A DNA stretch of 60,090 nt from Pseudomonas izuensis (GCF_009861505.1 NZ_WTFT01000014.1:164842-224931), one strand, 5' to 3'; shown: positions 17,607 to 25,921, numbered from the stretch's first letter. Notes: generated by a model from the sequence alone, not told the origin. Numbers and translations: made by a program.

Positions 17607-18716
17607 ATGGCCTTCAACAGCATCGAAGAAATCATCGAAGATTATCGCCTCGGCAAAATGGTGCTGCTGGTGGATGACGAAGACCGGGAAAACGAAGGCG
17701 ACCTGCTGCTGGCAGCGGACTGCTGTACGGCCGAAGCCATCAGCTTCATGGCCCGGGAAGCGCGCGGCCTGATCTGCCTGACCCTGACCGACGAACATTG
17801 CCAGCGCCTGGGTCTCGAGCAAATGGTGCCGAGCAACGGCAGTGTGTTCAGCACCGCGTTCACGGTGTCCATCGAAGCGGCCATCGGCGTGACCACCGGC
17901 ATTTCCGCCGCCGACCGGGCACGCACCGTGGCGGCCGCCGTCGCCCATGGGGCAGGCCCGACCGATATCGTGCAACCGGGCCACATCTTTCCATTGCGTG
18001 CCAAGGAAGGCGGCGTGTTGACCCGCGCCGGCCATACCGAAGCCGGTTGCGACCTGGCCCGCCTGGCCGGCTTCACACCGGCGTCGGTGATTGTCGAAGT
18101 CATGAACGACGACGGCACCATGGCACGCCGTCCGGACCTGGAAGTGTTCGCGCGCAAGCACGGGATCAAAATCGGCACCATCGCCGACCTGATTCACTAC
18201 CGCCTGAGCACCGAACACACGGTCGAACGCATTGGCGAACGTGAATTGCCGACCGTGCATGGCACCTTTCGTCTGATCACCTTTGAGGATCGCATCGAGG
18301 GTGGTGTCCACATGGCCATGGTCATGGGCGACTTGCGCCGCGATGAAGCGACGCTGGTGCGAGTGCACGTGATCGACCCGCTGCGCGATCTGGTCGGCGC
18401 CGAATACAGCGGCCCCTCCAACTGGACATTGTGGGCCGCACTGCAACGGGTGGCCGAAGAAGGTCGCGGCGTGGTGGTGGTGCTGGCCAACCATGAATCC
18501 TCGCAGGCGTTGCTGGAGCGTGTCCCGCAACTAACCCAGCCGCCACGGCAGTTCAGCCGCTCACAGTCACGGATCTATTCGGAAGTGGGCACCGGTGCGC
18601 AGATCCTGCAGAACCTGGGTGTTGGCAAGCTGCGGCATCTGGGTCCGCCGCTGAAGTATGCAGGGTTGACCGGGTATGACCTGGAGGTGGTGGAGAGCAT
18701 TCCGTTTACCCAGTAA
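17607..18716 (+). CDS. RibB paralogue with degenerate GTP cyclohydrolase II-like domain
   Basis: The 369-residue protein has an N-terminal 3,4-dihydroxy-2-butanone-4-phosphate synthase domain (residues 1-200) with DDEDRENEGD at 23-32 and the GHIFPLRA...GGVLTRAGHTEA active-site region intact. The C-terminal half follows the GTP cyclohydrolase II layout, but the region that should carry the three zinc-binding cysteines reads HVIDPLRDLVGAEYSGPSNW with none, so cyclohydrolase activity is unlikely. Such RibBX-type proteins are known in proteobacteria. It probably boosts flavin supply for the regulon's flavin-dependent chemistry. It shares operator site 2 with DUF1330. Confidence 0.9.
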   Translation: MAFNSIEEIIEDYRLGKMVLLVDDEDRENEGDLLLAADCCTAEAISFMAREARGLICLTLTDEHCQRLGLEQMVPSNGSVFSTAFTVSIEAAIGVTTGISAADRARTVAAAVAHGAGPTDIVQPGHIFPLRAKEGGVLTRAGHTEAGCDLARLAGFTPASVIVEVMNDDGTMARRPDLEVFARKHGIKIGTIADLIHYRLSTEHTVERIGERELPTVHGTFRLITFEDRIEGGVHMAMVMGDLRRDEATLVRVHVIDPLRDLVGAEYSGPSNWTLWAALQRVAEEGRGVVVVLANHESSQALLERVPQLTQPPRQFSRSQSRIYSEVGTGAQILQNLGVGKLRHLGPPLKYAGLTGYDLEVVESIPFTQ

Positions 18717-18734
18717 CAGCGCGCTGCTGATCCA

Positions 18735-18804
18735 CTGTGGGAGCAAGGCTTGCCCGCGATGGCGCCTTCAAGATCGCCATCGCGGGCAAGCCTTGCTCCC
18801 ACAA
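18735..18804. repeat. REP doublet, GAGCAAGGCTTGCCCGCGA class
   Basis: Arms CTGTGGGAGCAAGGCTTGCC and GGCAAGCCTTGCTCCCACA lie close together, forming a near-continuous long hairpin after the RibB-like gene. Confidence 0.88.
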
Positions 18805-18879
18805 AAGCCAAGCGGCTCCGTTGCGCTGAGAAAACCACATTTGCCAGATAGCCGGTACGGCAAAATGCTTGCACAAAGC

Positions 18880-18906
18880 TTGGAATACCATAATATGATA
18901 TTCCAT
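18880..18906. promoter_or_regulatory. Degenerate tandem operator, site 3
   Basis: Two imperfect copies of ATGGTATACCAT lie 15 bases apart: TTGGAATACCAT (18880-18891) and ATGATATTCCAT (18895-18906), each matching at 10 of 12 positions. They stand about 95 bases before the ABC binding-protein gene and link the transporter to the other two units. Confidence 0.6.
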
Positions 18907-19000
18907 AGACCGGACAGTCACAGCGACTCGATGGACCTGTTGCTCCCGATAGGCGGGCACTGAAAGCCCCGCTCATAAACACAACAATGAGGGCGTGAAA

Positions 19001-20026
19001 ATGGTGTTGAACAAACGTGTATCCGCCGTGCTGTTCGCGGGTCTGCTCAGCGTGACCAGCCAGGCCTTGATGGCCGCCGAAAGCGTCAACTTCGTCAGCT
19101 GGGGCGGTAGCACCCAGGATGCGCAGAAGCAGGCCTGGGCCGATCCGTTCAGCAAGTCCAGCGGCATCACCGTGGTTCAGGACGGCCCGACCGACTACGG
19201 CAAGCTCAAAGCCATGGTCGAAAGCGGCAACGTGCAGTGGGACGTGGTCGATGTCGAAGCCGACTTCGCCTTGCGCGCCGCCTCCGAAGGCTTGCTCGAA
19301 CCCCTCGATTTCAAAGTCATCGAGCGCGATAAAATCGACCCACGGTTTGTCTCCGATCATGGCGTCGGCTCGTTCTTCTTCTCCTTCGTGCTCGGCTACA
19401 ACGAGGGCAAGCTCGGCTCCGGCAAACCCCAGGACTGGTCCGCGCTGTTCGACACCAAGACCTACCCCGGCAAACGCGCCCTCTACAAATGGCCAAGCCC
19501 CGGCGTGCTGGAACTGGCCCTGCTGGCCGATGGCGTGAGTGCAGACAAGCTCTATCCGCTGGACCTGGATCGTGCCTTCAAGAAACTCGACACCATCAAG
19601 AAAGACATCGTCTGGTGGGGCGGCGGCGCTCAATCGCAACAGCTGCTGGCCTCGGGTGAAGCGAGCATGGGCCAGTTCTGGAATGGCCGGATTCACGCCC
19701 TGCAAGAAGACGGCGCCCCCGTCGGCGTAAGCTGGAAACAGAACCTGGTGATGGCCGACATTCTGGTCATCCCCAAAGGCTCGAAGAACAAGGACGCGGC
19801 GATGAAGTTCCTGGCCAATGCCAGCAGCGCCAAGGGACAGGCCGACTTCTCCAACCTGACCGCCTACGCCCCGGTCAACGTCGACAGCGTGGCGCGCCTG
19901 GATTCGGTGCTGGCCCCTAACCTGCCGACGGCCTACGCCAAGGACCAAATCACTCTCGACTTCGCGTACTGGGCCAAGAACGGTCCGGCCATCGCGACAC
20001 GGTGGAACGAATGGCTGGTCAAATGA
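19001..20026 (+). CDS. ABC transporter substrate-binding protein (PotD/PotF-like)
   Basis: The 341-residue periplasmic receptor begins with a Sec signal ending near LMA-AES. The mature start VNFVSWGGSTQDAQKQAW and the later GQFWNGR segment are typical of spermidine/putrescine-type binding proteins (SBP_bac_8 group). ATG 19001 is preferred to GTG 18995 because GAGGG lies seven bases before it. It leads a complete importer operon (receptor, two permeases, ATPase) and follows operator site 3. The cargo is unlikely to be a true polyamine, given the regulon; many PotD-like receptors bind small cationic or carboxylated N-compounds. Confidence 0.92.
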   Translation: MVLNKRVSAVLFAGLLSVTSQALMAAESVNFVSWGGSTQDAQKQAWADPFSKSSGITVVQDGPTDYGKLKAMVESGNVQWDVVDVEADFALRAASEGLLEPLDFKVIERDKIDPRFVSDHGVGSFFFSFVLGYNEGKLGSGKPQDWSALFDTKTYPGKRALYKWPSPGVLELALLADGVSADKLYPLDLDRAFKKLDTIKKDIVWWGGGAQSQQLLASGEASMGQFWNGRIHALQEDGAPVGVSWKQNLVMADILVIPKGSKNKDAAMKFLANASSAKGQADFSNLTAYAPVNVDSVARLDSVLAPNLPTAYAKDQITLDFAYWAKNGPAIATRWNEWLVK

Positions 20027-20955
20027 AAATGACGGCAACCGCGACCCGTCCATCCGCGTCCGTCGGGAGCGCCTCCGGCGCTGCCGGCAAGGCCGCTGCG
20101 ATGACCCAATCCCCGAGCCTGGCACAGCGCTGGCGCGGTTCGAGCAACCTGATCCCTGCCCTGCTGTTCCTTGGCCTGTTTTTCCTGGCACCGCTGATCG
20201 GCCTGCTGCTGCGCGGTGTGCTGGAACCGACACCGGGCCTGGGCAACTACGCGCAGCTGTTCGCCAACTCGGCGTATGCCCGAGTCTTGCTCAACACCTT
20301 CTCGGTGGCGGGCCTGGTGACACTGTTCAGCTTGCTGCTGGGCTTCCCGCTGGCCTGGGCGATCACCCTGGTGCCGCGCGGCTGGGGTCGCTGGATTCTC
20401 AACATCGTGCTGTTGTCGATGTGGACCAGCCTCCTCGCACGCACCTATTCCTGGCTGGTGCTGCTGCAAGCCTCGGGCGTGATCAACAAGGCGCTGATGG
20501 CCATGGGCATCATCGATCAGCCACTGGAAATGGTGCATAACCTGACCGGCGTGGTGATCGGCATGAGCTACATCATGATCCCGTTCATCGTGCTGCCGTT
20601 GCAGGCGACCATGCAGGCCATCGACCCGATGATCCTGCAGGCCGGCTCCATCTGCGGCGCCAGCCCCTGGACCAACTTCTTCCGGGTGTTCCTGCCGCTG
20701 TGCCGGCCGGGGCTGTTCTCCGGCGGCCTGATGGTGTTCGTGATGTCCCTCGGTTACTACGTCACCCCGGCCCTGCTGGGCGGCGCGCAGAACATGATGC
20801 TGCCCGAGTTCATCATTCAGCAGGTGCAATCGTTCCTCAACTGGGGCCTGGCGAGCGCCGGCGCTGCGTTGCTGATCGTGATTACGCTGGTGTTGTTCTA
20901 CTTCTACCTGAAGCTCCAGCCGGAATCCCCGGTTGGCGCCAGCAACGCGAGGTAA
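20023..20955 (+). CDS. ABC transporter permease (PotB/PotH-like)
   Basis: The 310-residue inner-membrane permease starts at ATG 20023, overlapping the receptor stop by ATGA. A roughly 40-residue polar N-terminus rich in Ala, Thr and Ser precedes six hydrophobic segments. The cytoplasmic coupling loop is visible as DPMILQAGSICGASPWTNFFRVFLPLCRPG, the EAA-type motif that contacts the ATPase. Confidence 0.92.
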   Translation: MKMTATATRPSASVGSASGAAGKAAAMTQSPSLAQRWRGSSNLIPALLFLGLFFLAPLIGLLLRGVLEPTPGLGNYAQLFANSAYARVLLNTFSVAGLVTLFSLLLGFPLAWAITLVPRGWGRWILNIVLLSMWTSLLARTYSWLVLLQASGVINKALMAMGIIDQPLEMVHNLTGVVIGMSYIMIPFIVLPLQATMQAIDPMILQAGSICGASPWTNFFRVFLPLCRPGLFSGGLMVFVMSLGYYVTPALLGGAQNMMLPEFIIQQVQSFLNWGLASAGAALLIVITLVLFYFYLKLQPESPVGASNAR

Positions 20956-20961
20956 GCCGTC

Positions 20962-21771
20962 ATGCTCCTGACCCCCAATGCCATGAGCCGCCGGATGCGC
21001 TTTGGCCTGTACGCCACCACCGGGCTGATCGGTCTGTTTTTGCTGCTGCCGATCGTGTTCATCGTGCTGCTGTCGTTCGGATCATCGCAATGGCTGGTGT
21101 TCCCGCCACCGGGCTGGACGCTGAAATGGTACGGCCAGTTCTTCTCCAACGCCGACTGGATGAACGCGGCGATGGCCAGTCTCAAGGTTGCAGTGCTGAC
21201 CACGTTCTTCGCCGTGGCGCTGGGATTGCCCACTGCGTTCGCCCTGGTGCGCGGCCGCTTCCCCGGCCGGGAATTGCTCTACGGTCTGTTCACCCTGCCG
21301 ATGATCGTGCCGCTGGTGATTATCGCGGTGGCGGTGTACGCGCTGTTTCTCAAGCTGGGTTACACCGGGACAATGTTCGCGTTCGTGGTCAGCCACGTGA
21401 TCGTTGCGTTGCCCTTCACCATCATCTCGATCATCAACTCGCTGAAGCTGTTCGACCAGTCGATCGAGGATGCGGCGGTGATCTGCGGCGCGTCGCGCCT
21501 GCAAGCGGTGTTCAAGGTGACCTTCCCGGCGATCCGTCCGGGCATGGTGGCCGGCGCCCTCTTCGCCTTCCTCGTGTCCTGGGATGAGGTGGTGCTGAGC
21601 GTGATGATGGCCAGCCCCACCCTGCAAACCCTTCCCGTGAAAATGTGGACCACCCTGCGCCAGGACCTGACGCCCGTGATCGCCGTCGCCTCGACGCTGC
21701 TGATCGGCCTCTCGGTATTGGTCATGGTCATCGCCGCCGCCCTGCGCCGGCGCAACGAAATCAGCGCCTGA
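20962..21771 (+). CDS. ABC transporter permease (PotC/PotI-like)
   Basis: The 269-residue second permease has six hydrophobic segments and the coupling loop SIEDAAVICGASRLQAVFKVTFPAIRPG near residue 170. It starts six bases after the first permease and pairs with it to form the membrane channel. Its stop lies 17 bases before the ATPase start. Confidence 0.93.
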   Translation: MLLTPNAMSRRMRFGLYATTGLIGLFLLLPIVFIVLLSFGSSQWLVFPPPGWTLKWYGQFFSNADWMNAAMASLKVAVLTTFFAVALGLPTAFALVRGRFPGRELLYGLFTLPMIVPLVIIAVAVYALFLKLGYTGTMFAFVVSHVIVALPFTIISIINSLKLFDQSIEDAAVICGASRLQAVFKVTFPAIRPGMVAGALFAFLVSWDEVVLSVMMASPTLQTLPVKMWTTLRQDLTPVIAVASTLLIGLSVLVMVIAAALRRRNEISA

Positions 21772-21788
21772 GCGCCCAGGAGTACGAC

Positions 21789-22943
21789 ATGAGTGCAGTG
21801 ATCAAAGATGCCGCGCAGCAAAACGACAAGCCCCTGGTGAGCCTGCGCAACCTGAACAAGTACTATGGCGATTTCGCCGCCGTGGACAACATCTCGCTGG
21901 ACATCAAGGACGGCGAGTTCCTGACGTTCCTTGGCTCCAGCGGCTCCGGCAAAAGCACCACCCTGTCGATGCTGGCCGGTTTCGAAACGCCGAGCAGCGG
22001 CGAGATCCTGGTCAACGGCCAGTCGCTGGTCAACGTACCGCCGCACAAGCGCGACATTGGCATGGTGTTCCAGCGCTACTCGCTGTTCCCGCACCTGAGC
22101 GTGCGCGACAACATCGCGTTTCCGCTGGCGATTCGCAAACTCGCCACCGCCGAACGTGAACGCCGGGTCGATGCCATGCTTAAACTGGTTCAACTCGAAC
22201 AGTTCGCCCATCGCCGCCCTTCGCAACTCTCCGGCGGCCAGCAACAGCGCGTCGCCATCGCCCGGGCGCTGGTCTATGAACCCCGCATCCTGCTGATGGA
22301 CGAACCGCTCGGTGCGCTCGACAAGAAACTGCGCGAAGACCTGCAGGATGAACTGCGTCAACTGCATCGGCGCCTAGGCATCACCATCGTTTACGTGACC
22401 CACGATCAGGAAGAAGCCATGCGCCTGTCCCAGCGCATTGCGATCTTCAGCCACGGCAAGATCGTCGGCCTCGGCAGCGGTTATGACCTGTACCAGAACC
22501 CGCCGAATGCCTTTGTCGCCTCGTTCCTCGGCAACTCGAACTTCCTCAAGCTCAAGGCCCAGGGCAATGCGGTGGCTGCGTTTGAGGGTCAGGCGCTGTC
22601 GATTCGCCTGACCGCCGGGCTGCACACGGATCAGGATGTGCTGCTGATGGTGCGTCCGGAAAAAGCCTTGGCCCTGAGTGTCGAGCAAGCGGCGCGCGAC
22701 CCCTTGGCCGCGGGCTGGAACGAAGTCTCGGCCAAGGTCGTGGAAGTGTTGTTCCTGGGCGAAAGCCAGACCTGCAGCGTGGTGACGGCGGGCGGTACGT
22801 CGATGACCGTCAAGGCGCTTTCTGCGGCGGGCATGCCGCTCAAGGCCGGCGATCCGGTGAAAGTCCGCTGGGCCACGGCCGATGCCTGCGTCTACACCGA
22901 ATGGGCGGAAAGTGATTTGAACAAGGCTGCTGGCGCCCATTGA
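21789..22943 (+). CDS. ABC transporter ATP-binding protein (PotA/PotG-like)
   Basis: The 384-residue ATPase has Walker [10 protein letters not shown] (about residues 50-58), Q-loop MVFQRYSLFPHL, signature LSGGQQQR, Walker B ILLMDEP and H-loop THD, followed by a C-terminal TOBE domain of roughly 110 residues, as in PotA-type proteins. ATG 21789 has CCAGGAG nine bases upstream; the longer frame starts inside the permease gene. It closes the importer operon and is followed by a terminator. Confidence 0.95.
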   Translation: MSAVIKDAAQQNDKPLVSLRNLNKYYGDFAAVDNISLDIKDGEFLTFLGSSGSGKSTTLSMLAGFETPSSGEILVNGQSLVNVPPHKRDIGMVFQRYSLFPHLSVRDNIAFPLAIRKLATAERERRVDAMLKLVQLEQFAHRRPSQLSGGQQQRVAIARALVYEPRILLMDEPLGALDKKLREDLQDELRQLHRRLGITIVYVTHDQEEAMRLSQRIAIFSHGKIVGLGSGYDLYQNPPNAFVASFLGNSNFLKLKAQGNAVAAFEGQALSIRLTAGLHTDQDVLLMVRPEKALALSVEQAARDPLAAGWNEVSAKVVEVLFLGESQTCSVVTAGGTSMTVKALSAAGMPLKAGDPVKVRWATADACVYTEWAESDLNKAAGAH

Positions 22944-22960
22944 AGTGTCACCCTCGGGTC

Positions 22961-22992
22961 GCCGCAACGTCGGGTTGCGGCGGCCTTTTTTT
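22961..22992 (+). terminator. Rho-independent terminator of the ABC operon
   Basis: An eight-base-pair stem (GCCGCAAC/GTTGCGGC) with a GTCGG loop is followed by GGCC and seven T residues. Confidence 0.9.
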
Positions 22993-23021
22993 GCCCAGAG
23001 TTTTCTTGCGCCTGTCCCGCC

Positions 23022-23120
23022 GCCTTCGCTGGCAAGCCAGCTCCCACAGGTTTGTGTGTTGTTCACAAATACTGCGACCGACACAAAACCCTGTAGGAGC
23101 TGGCTTGCCAGCGAAGGCGT
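23022..23120. repeat. REP doublet in reversed polarity, GCCAGC/GAGCTGGC class
   Basis: The GGCAAGCCAGCTCCCACAGG arm comes first here and CCTGTAGGAGCTGGCTTGCC second, the opposite order to most elements in the window. The gap 22944-23218 holds only this and two terminators. Confidence 0.82.
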
Positions 23121-23151
23121 CAGGTCAGTCGACATCACCTTTATCTGAAAT

Positions 23152-23185
23152 AAAAAAAATCCCGCCCGGAAAACCCGGGCGGGAT
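23152..23185 (-). terminator. Rho-independent terminator of the NADH dehydrogenase-like gene
   Basis: Read on the minus strand, a CCCGCCCGG/CCGGGCGGG stem with a short A/T loop is followed by eight T residues, 35 bases after the stop at 23219. Confidence 0.92.
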
Positions 23186-23218
23186 TCGCTTAAGTAACAA
23201 GCGTTATGGGAGTCTTGA

Positions 23219-24421
23219 TCAGGCAACCGGAATCATCGGATCCGCCGCTGCCAACGCCGCTTCACGGTTCGCCGCCGGCGGGTAGATCCAGATCGTGTTG
23301 ATCTGGGTCTTGAGCTCTTTGCCTTCCTGCTTGACCAGCTTGACCTGACGATCCCAACCTTCCGTGTAGACCGCGCCCCAGGCGCCCAGGTCCAGGCAGG
23401 TCACGTACTTGGGCTGGCTGTACGGCGTAGGATCCACACCGAGGATCTGCGCGGCGACGTTGTTGCCAGCGTGACGACCCAGCGAGATGGCGTGCTGACA
23501 GGTCATCAGTGCGTAGTTGCCGATGTCATCGCTGGCCGCGTAGGCGACGTCGCCGGTGGCGAAGATGTCTTCCTGGCCAATGACTTTCAGGTGAGCGTCG
23601 ACGTGCAGGCGGCCCAGGCGATCGCGTTCGGCGGGAATCTGCTCGGTCAGCGAGCTGGCGCGCACACCGGTGGTCCAGACCACCGTTTTAGCGTCGATAC
23701 GCTGACCATCGGACAGGGTCACACCGTTTTCATCGACGCCGACCACCGAGGCGTTCAGGTGCCATTTCACGCCGGTTTCAAGACTGGCTTCAACAATCTT
23801 CTCGGCGATTTCAGGCCCCATGGAGCCGCCGACCTTGTCGCCGCGATCAACGATGATCACGTTGATATCCGCGCGATCACCCAGGATGGCGCGCAGCCGG
23901 GTCGGCATTTCAGTCGCCGTTTCGATCCCGGTGAAGCCACCGCCGGCAACCACTACGGTGTTGCGTGCGGTGCTTTCTGGCTGGTTGACCAGGTTCTTGA
24001 GATGGCTTTCCAGGCGCACGGCTTGTTCGATCTGGTCAACGTCGAACGCATGCTCAGACACACCCGGGGTGTCAGGCAATGCGAGACGGCTGCCGGTGGC
24101 CAGAACGAGTTTGTCGTAGATGACGACTTGTTTGTGACCCGAAGCATCCATGTAGCCAACACGTTTTTCTACGACATCGATGGTCTCGGCGGCGCCCTTG
24201 ATGAACTTCACGCCGACCGCATCGAACAGCTCGCCGATGGGCGCCGCCAGTTGGTGGGCGTTCGGCTCGTAAAAGCGCGGACGTACACGCAGCTCCGCCT
24301 GAGGCGCCAGCACAGTCACTTCAACGTCATTGTGATCGTGAATGTCGAACAGACGCGTGGCGCTCAAAGCGGTCCACATGCCACCAAAACCTGCGCCGAT
24401 TACCAAGATGTGTTGTTTCAT
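23219..24421 (-). CDS. NAD(P)/FAD-dependent oxidoreductase, type II NADH dehydrogenase-like
   Basis: The 400-residue flavoprotein has an N-terminal FAD Rossmann motif (VIGAGFGGMW), a second dinucleotide motif (VVAGGGFTGIETATEM) near residue 155, and the FAD-closing segment EDIFATGDVAYA. This is the NDH-2 layout, though it lacks an obvious C-terminal membrane helix of classical Ndh. ATG 24421 has GGAG at the proper distance; the longer frame is not needed. Its divergence from an Rrf2 regulator suggests redox or Fe-S-linked control. The electron acceptor is unknown. Confidence 0.9.
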   Translation of the reverse strand: MKQHILVIGAGFGGMWTALSATRLFDIHDHNDVEVTVLAPQAELRVRPRFYEPNAHQLAAPIGELFDAVGVKFIKGAAETIDVVEKRVGYMDASGHKQVVIYDKLVLATGSRLALPDTPGVSEHAFDVDQIEQAVRLESHLKNLVNQPESTARNTVVVAGGGFTGIETATEMPTRLRAILGDRADINVIIVDRGDKVGGSMGPEIAEKIVEASLETGVKWHLNASVVGVDENGVTLSDGQRIDAKTVVWTTGVRASSLTEQIPAERDRLGRLHVDAHLKVIGQEDIFATGDVAYAASDDIGNYALMTCQHAISLGRHAGNNVAAQILGVDPTPYSQPKYVTCLDLGAWGAVYTEGWDRQVKLVKQEGKELKTQINTIWIYPPAANREAALAAADPMIPVA

Positions 24422-24524
24422 TTTTAACTCCGGGGAAGAAACCAGGCATTGAATGTTGATTGGGGCCAGGAGGTTGATCTCGTCTCTCTTTCGAGAGGCG
24501 TCGCTCACTGCCCGCTGACAACTA

Positions 24525-24538
24525 CGACTATATTGATC
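24525..24538. promoter_or_regulatory. Candidate Rrf2-type operator, copy A
   Basis: CGACTATATTGATC lies about 100 bases before the flavoprotein gene and matches 11 of 14 positions of copy B at 24692. The shared pattern resembles the GAC-AT-rich-GTC core of IscR type 1 sites. Confidence 0.4.
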
Positions 24539-24691
24539 CTAGTTATTCCTCGCAACGGATTTCTTTCAATGGTTTCCATCGATGGGATCGATACAGCCTG
24601 AGCAACCTGTATCCAGCGCGCATCAATGAGCCGCTCACGAAAGAGAAAGAAAGCGCTCGTTGTCCGGCGGGCTGCCAGCTGGTAGCATTTG

Positions 24692-24705
24692 CGACAATAT
24701 TAGTC
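24692..24705. promoter_or_regulatory. Candidate Rrf2-type operator, copy B
   Basis: CGACAATATTAGTC, followed by GG, directly precedes the ribosome site of the Rrf2 gene. Its position fits autoregulation, and the TAGTCGG half resembles IscR-type sites. Confidence 0.42.
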
Positions 24706-24716
24706 GGAGATCTCTG

Positions 24717-25286
24717 ATGGCTCTTTACAGTGCCGGTGTCGAGTACGGCATTCACTGCCTGGCTTTCCTGGTCGGCAATCACGGCGACACCCGCGAAGCG
24801 AGCGTGCGCGACCTTGCCGAGCTGCAAGGCGTGCCGCTGGACTATCTGGCGAAAATCTTTACCAAACTGGCCAAGGCCAAACTGGTCGCCGCCACCGAAG
24901 GGGTACGCGGCGGCTTCAAGCTGGCGCGGCCTGCCGACGAAATCACCCTGCTGGATATCGTCAACGCCATCGACGGGCGCAAGGCGATATTCGAATGCCG
25001 GGAAATTCGTGGTCGATGTGCGCTGTTTGAAGGCCAGACGCCGGAATGGGCCGTGGAGGGACGCTGCTCGATCCATGGCGCCATGCTGACCGCGCAAAAG
25101 CGCATGGAAGAGGCATTGGCCCAACAGACGATCCTGGACATCGCCCGCAAGGTCGGACGCAAGGCCCCGGCGCAGTTCAATGCGCAGGTGGACACCTGGA
25201 TCAATGATCGTCGGGAAAAGAAAGGCACCGCCAATGCCCCCTCAAGCGACGATCCGATCATCCCGATCACCGAAATCTGCGATTGA
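24717..25286 (+). CDS. Rrf2-family transcriptional regulator
   Basis: The 189-residue regulator has an Rrf2 winged helix in residues 1-85 (MALYSAGVEYGIHCLAFL, ASVRDLAELQGVPLDYLAKIFTKLAKAKLV, GVRGGFKLAR). Three cysteines, Cys94, Cys101 and Cys117, lie where IscR and NsrR hold their cluster, but the spacing (C-x6-C-x15-C) differs from both. It could bind an Fe-S cluster or sense thiol state. GGAGA precedes the ATG. The C-terminal tail of about 45 residues is longer than in IscR. It is divergent to the NDH-2-like gene. Confidence 0.9.
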   Translation: MALYSAGVEYGIHCLAFLVGNHGDTREASVRDLAELQGVPLDYLAKIFTKLAKAKLVAATEGVRGGFKLARPADEITLLDIVNAIDGRKAIFECREIRGRCALFEGQTPEWAVEGRCSIHGAMLTAQKRMEEALAQQTILDIARKVGRKAPAQFNAQVDTWINDRREKKGTANAPSSDDPIIPITEICD

Positions 25287-25288
25287 AC

Positions 25289-25630
25289 CTACAGACAGTC
25301 ACGCACTGACTTGCGCAGCGCGTTTGACTTGGCCCAGGGTGGCCCCTGATACAACGAAACCCGGCTGCCTTCCTTCCACTTCACGATATCCAGAATTTCA
25401 TCGGCCGTGACGATGCTGGGCGCAGTGATCCGATAGCCGTTGGCAATCGACGATTGAGTGGTGCTGGATACCTCTTTCTGCCACGCGGGCAATACACACG
25501 CGGCCAGCTCTTTAGGTGGTTTTTCACTGTGCTTGCTGACATTCGGCTCGCCCGGTACCAGTGACGCCGGCAACGAACACCCCGCCAGCAACGCCAATAC
25601 CGCTCCCCCTATCAACATCCGGTTCTGCAT
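25289..25630 (-). CDS. Small hypothetical lipoprotein
   Basis: The 113-residue protein has a lipoprotein signal with lipobox LLAGC (Cys18), so it should be membrane-anchored. The mature part contains Cys45 and a C-terminal Cys and no domain I recognise. It converges tail-to-tail with the Rrf2 gene, two bases apart. Confidence 0.75.
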   Translation of the reverse strand: MQNRMLIGGAVLALLAGCSLPASLVPGEPNVSKHSEKPPKELAACVLPAWQKEVSSTTQSSIANGYRITAPSIVTADEILDIVKWKEGSRVSLYQGPPWAKSNALRKSVRDCL

Positions 25631-25702
25631 GAAGCGTCCTTAATCCTGAAAAATTGAAATGTAGCGTGCCGCCGCCCTTCCATCCAATGGCTGCACCGGA
25701 CG

Positions 25703-25921
25703 TCAACGATTGACAGTGTTATCGCCGGGCCCCGGATAGGATCGCTCGTTCAAATAGGTCATCCACCGCTCATAGGCTTCATGTTGCCATTGGCTGACCC
25801 GCTCCCATTCCGGCCCGCTGAGCTGGTGTTCGGAAATGAGTTTCATCATTTCGCTTGTGGCCGCATCCAGGTCTGCGATCAGCTCGTGGGCACGCGCCCG
25901 GAAATCATCGGTTGTCGACAT
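25703..25921 (-). CDS. Small hypothetical protein
   Basis: The predicted 72-residue soluble protein is acidic and helix-prone (DDFRARAHELIADLDAATSEMMKLISEHQ). ATG 25921 is chosen because a G-rich ribosome site lies upstream. I do not recognise the family; the helical amphipathic N-terminus resembles small stress-type proteins of pseudomonads. Confidence 0.65.
   Translation of the reverse strand: MSTTDDFRARAHELIADLDAATSEMMKLISEHQLSGPEWERVSQWQHEAYERWMTYLNERSYPGPGDNTVNR

Noticed and set aside
17244..18530. A 428-codon minus-strand frame ending in the DUF1330 protein
   Set aside because: Only the last 97 codons, after a strong ribosome site at 17537, are real; the rest is antisense to the RibB paralogue and crosses the operator.
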